From assembly GCA_023413275.1 (NCBI GenBank), contig JAEZPX010000169.1, positions 1 through 35,273 of the forward strand: a stretch of DNA of 35,273 nt, given 5' to 3'. This stretch comes from Bacillota bacterium (GTDB lineage: Bacteria; Bacillota; Clostridia; Lachnospirales; Anaerotignaceae). Shown here piece after piece: positions 8,528 to 16,992 of the stretch. Numbering within the stretch: position 1 is the stretch's first letter; the number at the start of each line of letters is the position of its first letter. The notes under the pieces are model-generated. The model saw nothing but the letters and a program-made list of their open reading frames with translations, was not told the DNA's origin and ran no database searches. The translations under genes were made by a program, and so were the position numbers.

Positions 8528-9463
8528 ATGAATTTCACAGACTTGAAATATGTAATTGAAATCGATAAATGCGGTTCAATTTCTTTAGCGGCGAAAAATC
8601 TTTATGTTGCACAGTCGAATTTAAGCCGTGCAGTGAAAGAGCTGGAACAAGAATTTGATATTGTTATTTTCAGACGAACACCAAAAGGCGTGATTACAAC
8701 CAGAGAAGGGCAGCGATTTTTGCGTCATGCTAAGGAGATACAATATCAAATTAATAATCTGACCAATGCATATTCCGATGTAAACGACCATGGGGTAAGC
8801 CTAAAGATTTCAGTACCAAGAGCTAGCTATATTTCTGAGGTTTTTACTAATTTTTTGAATACGCTGGATGAAGATGATAATATGCGTATTCATTACTGTG
8901 AAACCAATTCCAGCAAAACCATTCAAAATGTGTTGGATTATCATTATGATATTGGAATTATTCGATATAATGTAATGCACGAGGGTTATTATTTGTCTTT
9001 ATTTAAGCTAAAGGACTTGTCTTATAGACTCATTTTGGAGTTTGACTATTTGCTGCTAACTTCTAAAGATAGTATCATAGCGGATAAACATATTAGGGCG
9101 GATTCTGACTTAGATGGATGTATAGAGGTTGTGCATGGAGATGAGAGGCTTCCTACAGGTGGATATATAGATTTAACGGAAAATGACAGAGAAGAGCGCT
9201 GTCAGAAGAAGGTTATTTACCTTTATGAAAGGGCAAGTCAATTTGAAATCCTCTCAACCGTCCCCAATACATATATGTGGGTTTCACCTGTTCCAGATGA
9301 AACGTTAGAGAAATATGGGTTGATACAGAAGCGGTGTGGGTCTTACGCTAAGTATATGAAGGATGTATTGGTATTCAAGGAAAATCATGTACCTAAAAAA
9401 TATGAAAAGCAATTGGTGGATAAGCTAAGGGAAAAAACCAGAGAATTTGGTTGTTATTTGTAA
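8528..9463 (+). CDS. LysR-family transcriptional regulator
   Basis: A 311-residue regulator. Residues 1-60 form the LysR winged helix-turn-helix: LKYVIEIDKCGSISLAAKNLYVAQSNLSRAVKELE, then FRRTPKGVITTREG, the typical wing. The rest is the periplasmic-binding-like effector domain, less conserved and of unknown ligand. It is divergent from the transporter-asnB operon, with 289 bases between the two starts; LysR genes usually control the neighbouring divergent operon. AGGAGGG lies just upstream of the ATG, and a terminator follows after about 110 bases, so it is monocistronic. Codon use is plain and like its neighbours. Confidence 0.92.
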   Translation: MNFTDLKYVIEIDKCGSISLAAKNLYVAQSNLSRAVKELEQEFDIVIFRRTPKGVITTREGQRFLRHAKEIQYQINNLTNAYSDVNDHGVSLKISVPRASYISEVFTNFLNTLDEDDNMRIHYCETNSSKTIQNVLDYHYDIGIIRYNVMHEGYYLSLFKLKDLSYRLILEFDYLLLTSKDSIIADKHIRADSDLDGCIEVVHGDERLPTGGYIDLTENDREERCQKKVIYLYERASQFEILSTVPNTYMWVSPVPDETLEKYGLIQKRCGSYAKYMKDVLVFKENHVPKKYEKQLVDKLREKTREFGCYL

Positions 9464-9517
9464 TAAATAAAGGAAGAAAAGTCTTTTTTATTGAAAAATA
9501 GGTTTTAAAGTAGATAT

Positions 9518-9570
9518 TTTATTGATTTATTGAGCATAAAATGATTTAAGTGACAATTTATTGATTTATT
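9518..9570. repeat. 14-base direct repeat pair
   Basis: TTTATTGATTTATT occurs at 9518-9531 and again at 9557-9570, 39 bases apart from start to start, between the LysR stop and its terminator. The sequence is of low complexity in very AT-rich DNA, so it may be chance or slippage. Confidence 0.5.
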
Positions 9571-9573
9571 TTG

Positions 9574-9604
9574 GCTTGCATTTAATATTGTGCAAGCTTT
9601 TTTT
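9574..9604 (+). terminator. Terminator of the LysR gene
   Basis: A perfect 7-bp stem (GCTTGCA at 9574-9580, TGCAAGC at 9591-9597), a 10-base loop and a run of seven T. It ends the LysR transcript and isolates the adhE upstream region. Confidence 0.8.
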
Positions 9605-10233
9605 AGTTATGAAATGGAGTCGAAAAATAGCGAATTGAACTCGTAAATTTTAATAACAAAAATAAATCAAGTTTTATATTTTTTTTCATGTATAAGCATT
9701 ATTTTAGAATTGTTAAAAAATTGATAATATCATACAAATTTAGGTGGATTTGATAGAGCGGTTTTTAATTACTTTTTTTGTAAAAATAGTTTTTTTGTAC
9801 GAAAGGATGTACAAAAAGACTAATTATGAACATCATGAATCCACTTCCTATTTCAATTTTAAACACAATGATAATATACCACAAATTTTTGTCCATATAA
9901 AAAATGATATAGGCTATTCGTTTAATCGGTATGGAGGAAAATAAAAATTTTTATTGATTAAAACGATTTTCGATGTTAGTATTAGCATCAAGAAGGAAAA
10001 GCGCACAATATTGCATCCGATATATTTTGACAAATATATAAAGTGCACAATGTGGTCTATTCTTTCCCCTAGTATTGCTCTCTGTGTCAATAAAAATACC
10101 CCATCTAAATTTTATATTTCATATACAAAAAATAGATGGGGGGATACGGCAGTGCGTGCAGTACCGTTCCTGCACTTAACAATAGAAAGACAAATCATGT
10201 TAACAGACTAAAATTATGTAAGGGGGATTTTAA
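9605..10233 (+). promoter_or_regulatory. Gene-free adhE upstream region with several hairpins
   Basis: About 630 bases without a convincing gene; the short open frames here lack ribosome sites and family resemblance. Visible elements, in order: TTGTTAA-N4-TTGATAA at 9710-9727, two mismatches from the clostridial Rex palindrome (TTGTTAA-N4-TTAACAA); a 9-bp hairpin TTTTTGTAC/GTACAAAAA at 9792-9800/9809-9817; a TTGACA at 10028-10033 without a convincing -10 at standard spacing; a 9-bp stem CCCCATCTA/TAGATGGGG at 10099-10107/10133-10141; and a GTGCAG/CTGCAC hairpin at about 10155-10175. AAGGGGG precedes the adhE ATG. Rex control of adhE is well established in Clostridia. The rest suggests a long structured mRNA leader, which is inference. 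Confidence 0.45.
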
Positions 10234-12876
10234 ATGGCAGTAGAAAAGAAGAAAGAGGCAGCTCCTGAAACAAAAAGACCCGAAATCGTAAACAGTGTTG
10301 AAAGCTTAAAGCACAGAATTGCTGAAGTTAAGGAGGCACAGAGGATTTTTTCTACTTATACACAAGAGCAGGTAGACAAAATTTTCTTGGCAGCAGCAAC
10401 TGCAGCCAACAAGAACAGAATTCCTTTGGCAAAAATGGCGGTTGAAGAGACCAAAATGGGTGTTGTGGAAGATAAGGTTACAAAAAACCACTTTGCTTCT
10501 GAATATATCTATAATGCGTTTAAGGATAGACAAACTTGTGGCGTTTTGGAATATGATCCCGCATTTGGTATCAAGAAGATTTATGAGCCTATCGGCGTTA
10601 TTGCAGCGGTTGTTCCTACAACAAACCCTACATCTACCGCAATCTTTAAATGTTTGATCTGCTTAAAGACAAGAAACGGTATGATTGTTTCTCCTCACCC
10701 CACTGCAAAGAATTGTACAATTGCAGCAGTTAAGACTGTTTTGGATGCAGCTGTTGAAGCAGGCGCTCCTGCAGGTATCCTTGCTTGGATTGATGAACCT
10801 TCCATCGAAATGTCTGTAGAAGTTATGAAGGATGCAGATATGGTTTTGGCAACAGGTGGTCCTGCAATGGTAAAATCCGCTTATTCCTCCGGCAAGCCTG
10901 CTGTTGGTGTAGGTAATGGTAATACTCCTGCGTTGTTTGATGAATCCTGTGATGTTCTTATGGCAGTTAACTCCGTAATTCACTCCAAGACATTTGACAA
11001 TGGTACAATTTGTGCTTCCGAGCAGTCTGTAGTAATTATGGATAAAATTTATGATAAATGTAGACAAGAGTTCCTTGAAAGAGGATGCTATATCTTAAAC
11101 GAGGAAGAAAAGAATAAAGTTGGCAGAATCATTTTGAACGCTGCTGGCAATATCAATGCTCAAATCGTTGGACGTAGCCCTTACCAGATTGCTCAGTTGG
11201 CTGGTATTGAGTGTCCTAAGGATGCAAAAATCCTTATTGGTGAAGTTACAGAAGTAGATGTTACAAAAGAACCATTTGCTCATGAAAAACTTTCTCCTGT
11301 ATTGGCTATGTATCGTGCAAGTTCTTTTGATGAGGCTATGGAAATTACAGACAGATTGGTTATCGACGGTGGCGTTGGCCATACATCCGTACTGTATGTA
11401 GATCCTGTAAAAGCTCCTGAAAAAGTAAAACGATTTGAAGAGAAAATGAAAACATGCCGTATTTTGATCAACACACCTTCTTCTCATGGTGGTATTGGCG
11501 ACCTTTATAACTTTAGACTTCTTCCTTCTCTTACCTTAGGTTGTGGTTCTTGGGCTGGCAATGCAATTTCACACAACGTGGGTATCGATGAATTAGTAAA
11601 TATCAAAACGGTAGCTGAGAGGAGAGAAAACATGCTGTGGCTTAGAACTCCTGAGAAGGTTTACTTCAAGAAAGGTTGTACACCTGTTGCATTAAAAGAA
11701 TTAAAAGATGTATATAAATCAAAGAAAGCATTCATCGTAACTGATGGTTTCTTATTTAAGAATGGTTATACAAAGTCCCTTACAGACCAGTTGGATGAAA
11801 TGGGCATTACACACCATGTATTCTTCGATGTAACTCCTGACCCTACATTGCCTTGTGCAATTGCCGGTGCAGCTGCAATGAAAGAATTTGGTCCTGACGT
11901 AATCATCGCTCTGGGCGGTGGCTCCGCAATGGATGCTGGTAAGATGATGTGGGTAATGTATGAGCATCCCGAAGCAGACTTCTCTGATTTGGCAATGCGC
12001 TTCATGGATATCCGTAAGAGAGTATTCGTATTCCCTAAGATGGGTGAGAAAGCAATCTTCGTTGCTATCGCTACATCTTCCGGTACTGGTTCCGAAGTTA
12101 CACCTTTCGCAATCATTACAGATCCTTCAACACAAACAAAGTATTCTATCGCTGACTATGAAATCATGCCTACAATGGCAATCAGTGATGCAGATATGAT
12201 GTTGGATCAGCCTAAGGGCTTGACCGCTTCTTCCGGTATTGACGTATTGACACATGCTGTTGAAGCATATGTTTCCATGTTGGCTACCGACTATACAGAT
12301 GGTTTGGCTTTAAAGGCAGCGAAGTTGGTATTTGATTACCTGCCTAGAGCATACAAATATGGCCGTGATGATATTGAAGCTCGTGAAAGAATGGCTAATG
12401 CATCCACAATCGCTGGTATTGCCTTCTCCAATGCATTCTTGGGCGTAAATCACTCTATGGCTCATAAATTAGGTGCACATCACCATGTACAGCACGGTGT
12501 TGCAAATGCGTTGTTGATGACAGAAGTTATCAAATACAATGCCGCAGAGGTTCCTAAGAAGATGGGTACTTTCCCTCAGTATAAGTATCCTCATACAAAA
12601 GAACGTTATGCAGAGATCGCTACATATTTGGGTATCACTGGTAAAGATGATCAAGAAAAAGTTGACAACTTCATCGCTAAGATTGAAGAACTCAAGGCTA
12701 CTGTTGGCATCGCTAAATCCATTAAGGAACATGGCGTTGACGAAAAAGCATTCTTGGATAAACTGGACATCATGTGTGAAGAAGCATTCGATGATCAGTG
12801 CACAGGCTCTAACCCTAGATATCCTCTGATGAGCGAAATTAGAGAACTGTATTTAGCAGCTTACTACGGTAAATAA
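10234..12876 (+). CDS. adhE: Bifunctional acetaldehyde-CoA/alcohol dehydrogenase
   Basis: An 880-residue fusion that reduces acetyl-CoA to acetaldehyde and then to ethanol, regenerating NAD+ in fermentation. The N-terminal aldehyde dehydrogenase half (about 1-450) has the catalytic Cys260 in FDNGTICASEQS and the cofactor region VPTTNPTSTAIFKCL. The C-terminal half is an iron-dependent alcohol dehydrogenase, with GGGSAMDAGK for NAD binding and metal-binding His residues in GIDVLTHAVEAY and NHSMAHKLGAHHHVQHG. Full length for the family; members often assemble into spirosome filaments. Codon use is clearly more biased and GC slightly higher than in neighbours, as expected for a very highly expressed gene. 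It has its own long upstream region and a strong terminator. The start at 10234 has AAGGGGG at good spacing. Confidence 0.97.
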   Translation: MAVEKKKEAAPETKRPEIVNSVESLKHRIAEVKEAQRIFSTYTQEQVDKIFLAAATAANKNRIPLAKMAVEETKMGVVEDKVTKNHFASEYIYNAFKDRQTCGVLEYDPAFGIKKIYEPIGVIAAVVPTTNPTSTAIFKCLICLKTRNGMIVSPHPTAKNCTIAAVKTVLDAAVEAGAPAGILAWIDEPSIEMSVEVMKDADMVLATGGPAMVKSAYSSGKPAVGVGNGNTPALFDESCDVLMAVNSVIHSKTFDNGTICASEQSVVIMDKIYDKCRQEFLERGCYILNEEEKNKVGRIILNAAGNINAQIVGRSPYQIAQLAGIECPKDAKILIGEVTEVDVTKEPFAHEKLSPVLAMYRASSFDEAMEITDRLVIDGGVGHTSVLYVDPVKAPEKVKRFEEKMKTCRILINTPSSHGGIGDLYNFRLLPSLTLGCGSWAGNAISHNVGIDELVNIKTVAERRENMLWLRTPEKVYFKKGCTPVALKELKDVYKSKKAFIVTDGFLFKNGYTKSLTDQLDEMGITHHVFFDVTPDPTLPCAIAGAAAMKEFGPDVIIALGGGSAMDAGKMMWVMYEHPEADFSDLAMRFMDIRKRVFVFPKMGEKAIFVAIATSSGTGSEVTPFAIITDPSTQTKYSIADYEIMPTMAISDADMMLDQPKGLTASSGIDVLTHAVEAYVSMLATDYTDGLALKAAKLVFDYLPRAYKYGRDDIEARERMANASTIAGIAFSNAFLGVNHSMAHKLGAHHHVQHGVANALLMTEVIKYNAAEVPKKMGTFPQYKYPHTKERYAEIATYLGITGKDDQEKVDNFIAKIEELKATVGIAKSIKEHGVDEKAFLDKLDIMCEEAFDDQCTGSNPRYPLMSEIRELYLAAYYGK

Positions 12877-12900
12877 TTAACATACTCCATATTTATTAAG

Positions 12901-12930
12901 AAGGCCGTATAGAAATATACGGTCTTTTTA
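12901..12930 (+). terminator. Terminator of adhE
   Basis: A 10-bp stem with one G-U pair (AGGCCGTATA at 12902-12911, TATACGGTCT at 12916-12925) closed by a GAAA tetraloop and followed by TTTTTA. It lies 25 bases after the adhE stop. Confidence 0.9.
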
Positions 12931-13187
12931 TGTGTTCTTTTTGCTTGATAAAAGCACCGCTCTGAAGGAGAACGGAATGGTTTCAAAGAGTGAGTAAGGG
13001 ATCAGCAAAATTAAAGTGGTTTTTACATTAGTGGGGAGGAGTGATGGATAAGTTGATTTTTTTTTGATACCATCAGGCTTTGCAAGAAATGTCCATTATA
13101 GAACCAGTATAAGCCACCAGTTAAGTTAGTGATTCTTGATTAAGATTTATTTAGTGTTGGGATGTTTTTATTTCTATCACAAAAATT
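12931..13187. other. Gene-free spacer between adhE and the helicase gene
   Basis: About 257 bases between two convergent transcription units. I see no gene. A GGGGAGGAG ribosome-like site at about 13033 precedes an ATG that opens a frame of only seven codons. No tRNA, repeat or clear promoter was recognised. Confidence 0.6.
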
Positions 13188-13188
13188 A

Positions 13189-13219
13189 AAGGGATTGCAG
13201 TTTTAAACTGCAATCCCTT
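13189..13219 (-). terminator. Terminator of the DEAD-box helicase gene
   Basis: A perfect 15-bp inverted repeat (AAGGGATTGCAGTTT at 13189-13203, mirrored at 13205-13219), six bases after the helicase stop on the minus strand. The minus strand continues with TTAATTTTTG as the U-run. The plus side has CAATTTTAG, so it could also stop read-through from adhE. Confidence 0.88.
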
Positions 13220-13224
13220 CAATT

Positions 13225-14844
13225 TTAGTTATTTTTTTTAGATTTATCTTTTTTTGCAATTTCCATGTGAATTCTTTTGTTTTTGATTTTTGCATTTTTC
13301 ATGCCTACCAAAACATCTTTCACGTATTCCTTTGGAATATCAACGAAGGCATAGTCGTCATAAAGATCGATAGCACCCAGTACTTTGCCGGGCACACCTG
13401 TTTCGTTGGCAATGGCACCTACAATATCCTTAGTACGGATTTTATTCTTCTTACCGGCATTGATGAAGAGTCTAACCATCTTTTCATCATCGCCGCCATA
13501 AACCTCGGTTCCACCTAAATTGATATCGTCTAGAACATCCAATTCATCCACATTTACGTTTGAAAGGTGATTTTTTAATAAAGCTGCCGCAATATCAATG
13601 GCAGTATAATCCTCTTGCATTAAACGGTCAACCAAATTGATATATTTGGTTAGATGACCTTCATTCATAGTATCTTTCAATTTATCTAAAAAGATATTGG
13701 TTTTCATCTCTTCTACATCACTTAAAGTAGGGAGTTTTTGCTGAGCGATTTTTGTTTTTGTATAGCGCATAATATCACGAAGCTTATAAATTTCCTTACC
13801 AACGCAGAAGGTAAAAGCTTTGCCAGACTTACCGGCACGACCTGTACGACCAATTCGATGCACATAATATTCCTCATCTTGAGGAACATCATAGTTAAAT
13901 ACAACATCGATATCATCAACGTCGATACCTCTTGCAGCAACATCTGTGGCAACCAAAATCTCGATAGTTCCGTTACGGAATTTCTGCATAACCTTATCAC
14001 GCTGAGGCTGTTTTAAGTCTCCATGAAGGCCTTCTGCAAAATAACCACGACCTTGCAATAGTTCAACCAAATCATCTACTCGTTTTTTGGTGTTACAAAA
14101 AACCATAGCCAGACGAGGGTCATATACATCAATAATACGGGTCAAAGCATCCAGCTTTGTTTTTTCCTTTACATCAAAGTAAGCTTGCTCAATATTGGGA
14201 ACCGTTAATTCTTTACGAACAACCTTTATAAACTCTGGGTCTTTCAAGAATCTTCTGGTAATATCCAAAATTTCTGGGGATAATGTTGCTGAAAATAACA
14301 GTGTTTGATGGTCTTCTGGAATTTTTGTTAAGATCATTTCAATGTCTTCACGGAAGCCCATATCCAGCATTTCATCGGCTTCATCTAATACCATCATTTG
14401 AACTGTTTCCATTTTTAAAGTGCGACGGCGCATATGATCCATAACACGGCCGGGTGTACCAATTACTACATGAGCGCCTTTTTTTAAGGCAGCAATTTGT
14501 CTATCAATTGGCTGGCCGCCATAGATTGGTAGTACACGAATATTTTCTTTGTATTTCAGAAGTTTTCTGAATTCTTCACTAACTTGAATTGCCAGTTCTC
14601 TGGTAGGGCAGAGAATTAACGCCTGTAAACGCCTATCATCTGGGTTTACACGCTCTAAACAGGGGATACCGAAAGCCGCAGTTTTACCGGTTCCTGTTTG
14701 AGATTGACCGATTACATCCCTGCCTTCTTTTACTACACTGATTGCCATGGATTGAATTGGTGTTGCTTCTTCAAACCCCATGTCCAATACTGCTTTGTAG
14801 ATTTCGGGGGATAAATCCAGGTCTTGAAATTTTAAATGCTCCAT
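13225..14844 (-). CDS. DEAD-box ATP-dependent RNA helicase with DbpA-type RNA-binding tail
   Basis: A 539-residue RNA helicase of the CshA/DbpA/DeaD group. Motifs in order: Q motif region (FQDLDLSPEIYKAV then ATPIQ), Walker A QTGTGKT, PTRELA, DEAD, SAT, and motif VI HRIGRTGRAGKSG. The last ~75 residues (RLFINAGKKNKIRTKDIVGAI and onward) are a DbpA-type RNA-binding domain, which binds rRNA hairpins in DbpA. Role: ribosome assembly or RNA turnover, likely helpful in the cold. I chose ATG 14844 (MEHLKFQDL) because AAAGGA lies upstream and the Q motif follows directly; the frame extends 42 codons upstream, but that part is not helicase-like. Monocistronic, with a terminator right behind. Confidence 0.93.
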   Translation of the reverse strand: MEHLKFQDLDLSPEIYKAVLDMGFEEATPIQSMAISVVKEGRDVIGQSQTGTGKTAAFGIPCLERVNPDDRRLQALILCPTRELAIQVSEEFRKLLKYKENIRVLPIYGGQPIDRQIAALKKGAHVVIGTPGRVMDHMRRRTLKMETVQMMVLDEADEMLDMGFREDIEMILTKIPEDHQTLLFSATLSPEILDITRRFLKDPEFIKVVRKELTVPNIEQAYFDVKEKTKLDALTRIIDVYDPRLAMVFCNTKKRVDDLVELLQGRGYFAEGLHGDLKQPQRDKVMQKFRNGTIEILVATDVAARGIDVDDIDVVFNYDVPQDEEYYVHRIGRTGRAGKSGKAFTFCVGKEIYKLRDIMRYTKTKIAQQKLPTLSDVEEMKTNIFLDKLKDTMNEGHLTKYINLVDRLMQEDYTAIDIAAALLKNHLSNVNVDELDVLDDINLGGTEVYGGDDEKMVRLFINAGKKNKIRTKDIVGAIANETGVPGKVLGAIDLYDDYAFVDIPKEYVKDVLVGMKNAKIKNKRIHMEIAKKDKSKKNN

Positions 14845-14986
14845 TCTTTGTTTCCTTTCTTCTTTCCTGAGCCGAAGAGAACCACAAAAAAGGAAGTTGC
14901 TTGTCAGAGGTCGCCCTCCACGTTTTCTTTCGACTACAAATTTAGTTATGAGTGCTTTCGCAATTGGCATATTCTTAAGATTTGCT

Positions 14987-15014
14987 AATATACCTATTTT
15001 AAATCCCTTTTAAA
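14987..15014 (-). promoter_or_regulatory. Possible promoter of the helicase gene
   Basis: On the minus strand TTTAAA (15014-15009), a 16-base spacer and TATATT (14992-14987) resemble a weak sigma-A promoter. It would give a 5' leader of about 135 bases before ATG 14844, including a small GAGG/CCTC hairpin. Long leaders are common for cold-responsive helicase genes. With the uppP promoter this accounts for most of the 315 gene-free bases between the two starts. Confidence 0.4.
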
Positions 15015-15079
15015 GCACTGTTTTTATGGGGTTTCAAAAATAAAACCGCAAACTATATATTAACAGGGAAAAATATTAT

Positions 15080-15108
15080 TTGCAAGGGAGAATTCTCTGT
15101 TATATAAT
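15080..15108 (+). promoter_or_regulatory. Sigma-A promoter of uppP with a palindrome in its spacer
   Basis: TTGCAA (15080-15085), a 17-base spacer and a perfect TATAAT (15103-15108). Transcription should start near 15115, about 45 bases before the ATG. The spacer holds the perfect 10-base palindrome GAGAATTCTC (15088-15097), a possible repressor site. Confidence 0.7.
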
Positions 15109-15159
15109 AAATTGTTACTAATATACAAGAAATGTTTAGATATAGGAGGAATTTTGATA

Positions 15160-15957
15160 ATGCAGATAATCGAAGCCATTGTTCTAGGCTTAATCCAAGG
15201 GCTAACAGAGTTTTTACCAGTAAGCAGTTCAGGACATTTGGTGTTGCTCCAAAATCTCTTTGGCATGAAAGAGGCAACACAAGCATTCACTATTTTGCTG
15301 CATGTTGCCACGCTGATTGCTGTGTTTGTATATTACTGGAAGGATATTTGGGCTTTGATTTGTCGTCCCTTTCAGCGCACCACAGCATTACTGATTGCCG
15401 GTACTATTCCAACAGTAATCATTGCATTATTATTTAATGATACTTTTGATGCCATTTTTGGTTCAGGAAAATTTATTGGATTTAATTTTATTTTTACCGG
15501 TTGTGTCCTTCTTTATGCAGATAGTCGTAAAGGTGGCAAGAAGAAAATTCGCAACATGTCAATATTTGATTCTTTAGTAGTTGGCTTGATGCAAGGTATT
15601 GCCATTTTACCCGCTGTTTCCCGTTCCGGCATGACGATTAGTGCCTGCCTTAGTAGAAATATGGATCGAGAGAATGCCGCTCGATTTTCCTTTTTATTGT
15701 CTATTCCGGCGATATTGGGTGGTATGGTCCTTACCATTAAGGATATGATAACAGGGGAAGTTGTATTGACAGAAGCAATTGGTTTAGTGCCAATGATTGC
15801 TGGATTTATCGTAGCTGCCATTTCAGGTTATTTTGCAATACGTTTTATGGTGAGTGTGATTAAAAACGGAAAGCTAAAATGGTTTTCAATATATGTGTTT
15901 GCTTTAGGCAGTATTTTAATATTAGATCAGTTCGTATTACATATGATCGTTAAATAA
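15160..15957 (+). CDS. uppP: Undecaprenyl-diphosphatase
   Basis: A 265-residue multi-pass membrane enzyme of the BacA/UppP family. It dephosphorylates undecaprenyl diphosphate to recycle the lipid carrier for peptidoglycan and other wall polymers; extra copies confer bacitracin resistance. Family motifs are clear: ETxLPVSSSGH-like EFLPVSSSGH near residue 25, and the PAVSRSGMTI stretch in the second half, with the conserved Ser and Arg. I use ATG 15160 because AGGAGGA lies nine bases upstream and the protein then starts MQIIEAIVLGLIQGLTE, as in homologues; the 16 codons upstream belong to the leader. It has its own promoter, and a terminator-like hairpin follows. Confidence 0.95.
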   Translation: MQIIEAIVLGLIQGLTEFLPVSSSGHLVLLQNLFGMKEATQAFTILLHVATLIAVFVYYWKDIWALICRPFQRTTALLIAGTIPTVIIALLFNDTFDAIFGSGKFIGFNFIFTGCVLLYADSRKGGKKKIRNMSIFDSLVVGLMQGIAILPAVSRSGMTISACLSRNMDRENAARFSFLLSIPAILGGMVLTIKDMITGEVVLTEAIGLVPMIAGFIVAAISGYFAIRFMVSVIKNGKLKWFSIYVFALGSILILDQFVLHMIVK

Positions 15958-16013
15958 ATTTGAATAAGCCAATTTGCAAGTTAAACTACTTACTTAGAAA
16001 TAATAGAAGCACT

Positions 16014-16073
16014 GCTGTTCATAACAGCCTGTATGCATGACAATTATCTGCCGAGCAAACGGGCTGTTTTTTA
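16014..16073 (+). terminator. Terminator after uppP with an alternative hairpin
   Basis: AACAGCC (16023-16029) pairs with GGCTGTT (16062-16068), followed by TTTTTATT, which is terminator-like with a 32-base loop. The same AACAGC also pairs with GCTGTT just upstream (16014-16019), making a tight hairpin with a 3-base loop. The two folds exclude each other, as in an attenuator, but no leader gene or known ligand site is evident. Confidence 0.6.
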
Positions 16074-16189
16074 TTATAAGAAAGTGATTTTAATGGGATT
16101 ATAATTAACAAATCATGTATCATATTATTTTGTACAATTCTATTATGATAAGAAGATGCAAAAAAATGGTTGTGTTTTCATCAAAGGAT

Positions 16190-16218
16190 TTGAAAAAAAC
16201 AGTCTTTTTTGCTATATT
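16190..16218 (+). promoter_or_regulatory. Sigma-A promoter of the mgtC-like gene
   Basis: TTGAAA (16190-16195), a 17-base spacer and TATATT (16213-16218), each one base off consensus. Transcription would start near 16225, about 30 bases before the ATG. This leaves no room for a magnesium riboswitch in the leader. Confidence 0.65.
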
Positions 16219-16255
16219 TGATATTATATTGTAAGAACGGCAGGAGGCGAGACAG

Positions 16256-16960
16256 ATGTTTTTGAAGCAATTATTTCTTGAGGAATCCATACTTGGTTTG
16301 CAGGGAAATGCAGAATTTATACTTCGTATTATTATCGCTTGTATTTGTGGCGGGATTGTTGGATATGAGAGAACAAGAAGACGGAAAGAGGCGGGTATCC
16401 GTACCCATGTAATTGTAGCAGTGGGCGCAACTTTGATGATGATTGTATCGAAATATGGGTTTTATGATGTCATTACCACTACAGGTATTGGAGTAGATGT
16501 GTCAAGGATTGCCTCAAATGTAATCACTGGGATATCCTTTTTAGGTGCAGGTGTTATTTTTGTAAAAAACATTTCCATCAAAGGTTTGACAACTGCGGCA
16601 GGGCTTTGGGCTATGGCTGGAATTGGCTTAGCAATCGGTGCAGGCATGTATTCTATTGGTATTTTCACAACAATTTTTATTCCTATTATACAAGTTTTTC
16701 TCCATAGCAATTTTAATAAAAATGACAAATCTTATGATGATACAATTTTAATCACGTTTTATCATGCCCCCTCTGATATGGATTTTATTAAAAAAGAGTT
16801 AAAGGCAAGAAATATAGATATCATGCACATGGAAATGGAGAAAAATCCTGATGGCACTGTAACCGTTGTTTTAGACATTACAAGAAATACCATTGTCACT
16901 TGTACAGACTTAACAGGTTTTCTGGCAGATGACCCAGCTGTAAAAAGTTTTAAAATCTAA
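16256..16960 (+). CDS. MgtC/SapB-family membrane protein
   Basis: A 234-residue protein with about five membrane helices (residues ~20-155) and a C-terminal cytosolic domain of about 75 residues. Typical MgtC/SapB features are GGIVGYERTRRRKEAGIRTHVIVAVGATLMMIVS near the start and GAGVIFVKNISIKGLTTAAGLWAMAGIGLAIGAG in the middle. The C-terminal part looks like the small ACT-like domain found in many members. Family members influence magnesium homeostasis and, in some bacteria, inhibit the F-type ATPase; the exact function here is open. AGGAGGCGAGACAG precedes the ATG. Monocistronic with its own promoter and terminator. Confidence 0.9.
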   Translation: MFLKQLFLEESILGLQGNAEFILRIIIACICGGIVGYERTRRRKEAGIRTHVIVAVGATLMMIVSKYGFYDVITTTGIGVDVSRIASNVITGISFLGAGVIFVKNISIKGLTTAAGLWAMAGIGLAIGAGMYSIGIFTTIFIPIIQVFLHSNFNKNDKSYDDTILITFYHAPSDMDFIKKELKARNIDIMHMEMEKNPDGTVTVVLDITRNTIVTCTDLTGFLADDPAVKSFKI

Positions 16961-16963
16961 AAA

Positions 16964-16992
16964 GAATGAATTTGATAAAAAGCGGCATAATA
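16964..16992 (+). promoter_or_regulatory. Sigma-G-like promoter for spoVA, inside the mgtC terminator region
   Basis: GAATG (16964-16968), a 17-base spacer and CATAATA (16986-16992) match the forespore sigma-G pattern (GHATR, about 18 bases, CATWMTA). spoVA operons are sigma-G targets in Bacillus and Clostridium. The expected start, near 17000, lies inside the left arm of the mgtC terminator, so a transcript from here could not form that hairpin. The match was found by eye in AT-rich DNA. Confidence 0.45.

Noticed and set aside
9744..10211. Two short open frames (66 and 85 codons) before adhE
   Set aside because: No proper ribosome site, no recognisable domain, composition like random AT-rich DNA, and they overlap the hairpins of the leader.
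14845..14970. 42-codon extension of the helicase
   Set aside because: Not helicase-like, basic and without ribosome site; the Q motif follows directly after ATG 14844.
16071..16255. Magnesium riboswitch before the mgtC-like gene
   Set aside because: The predicted leader is about 30 bases and no M-box-like structure is visible.
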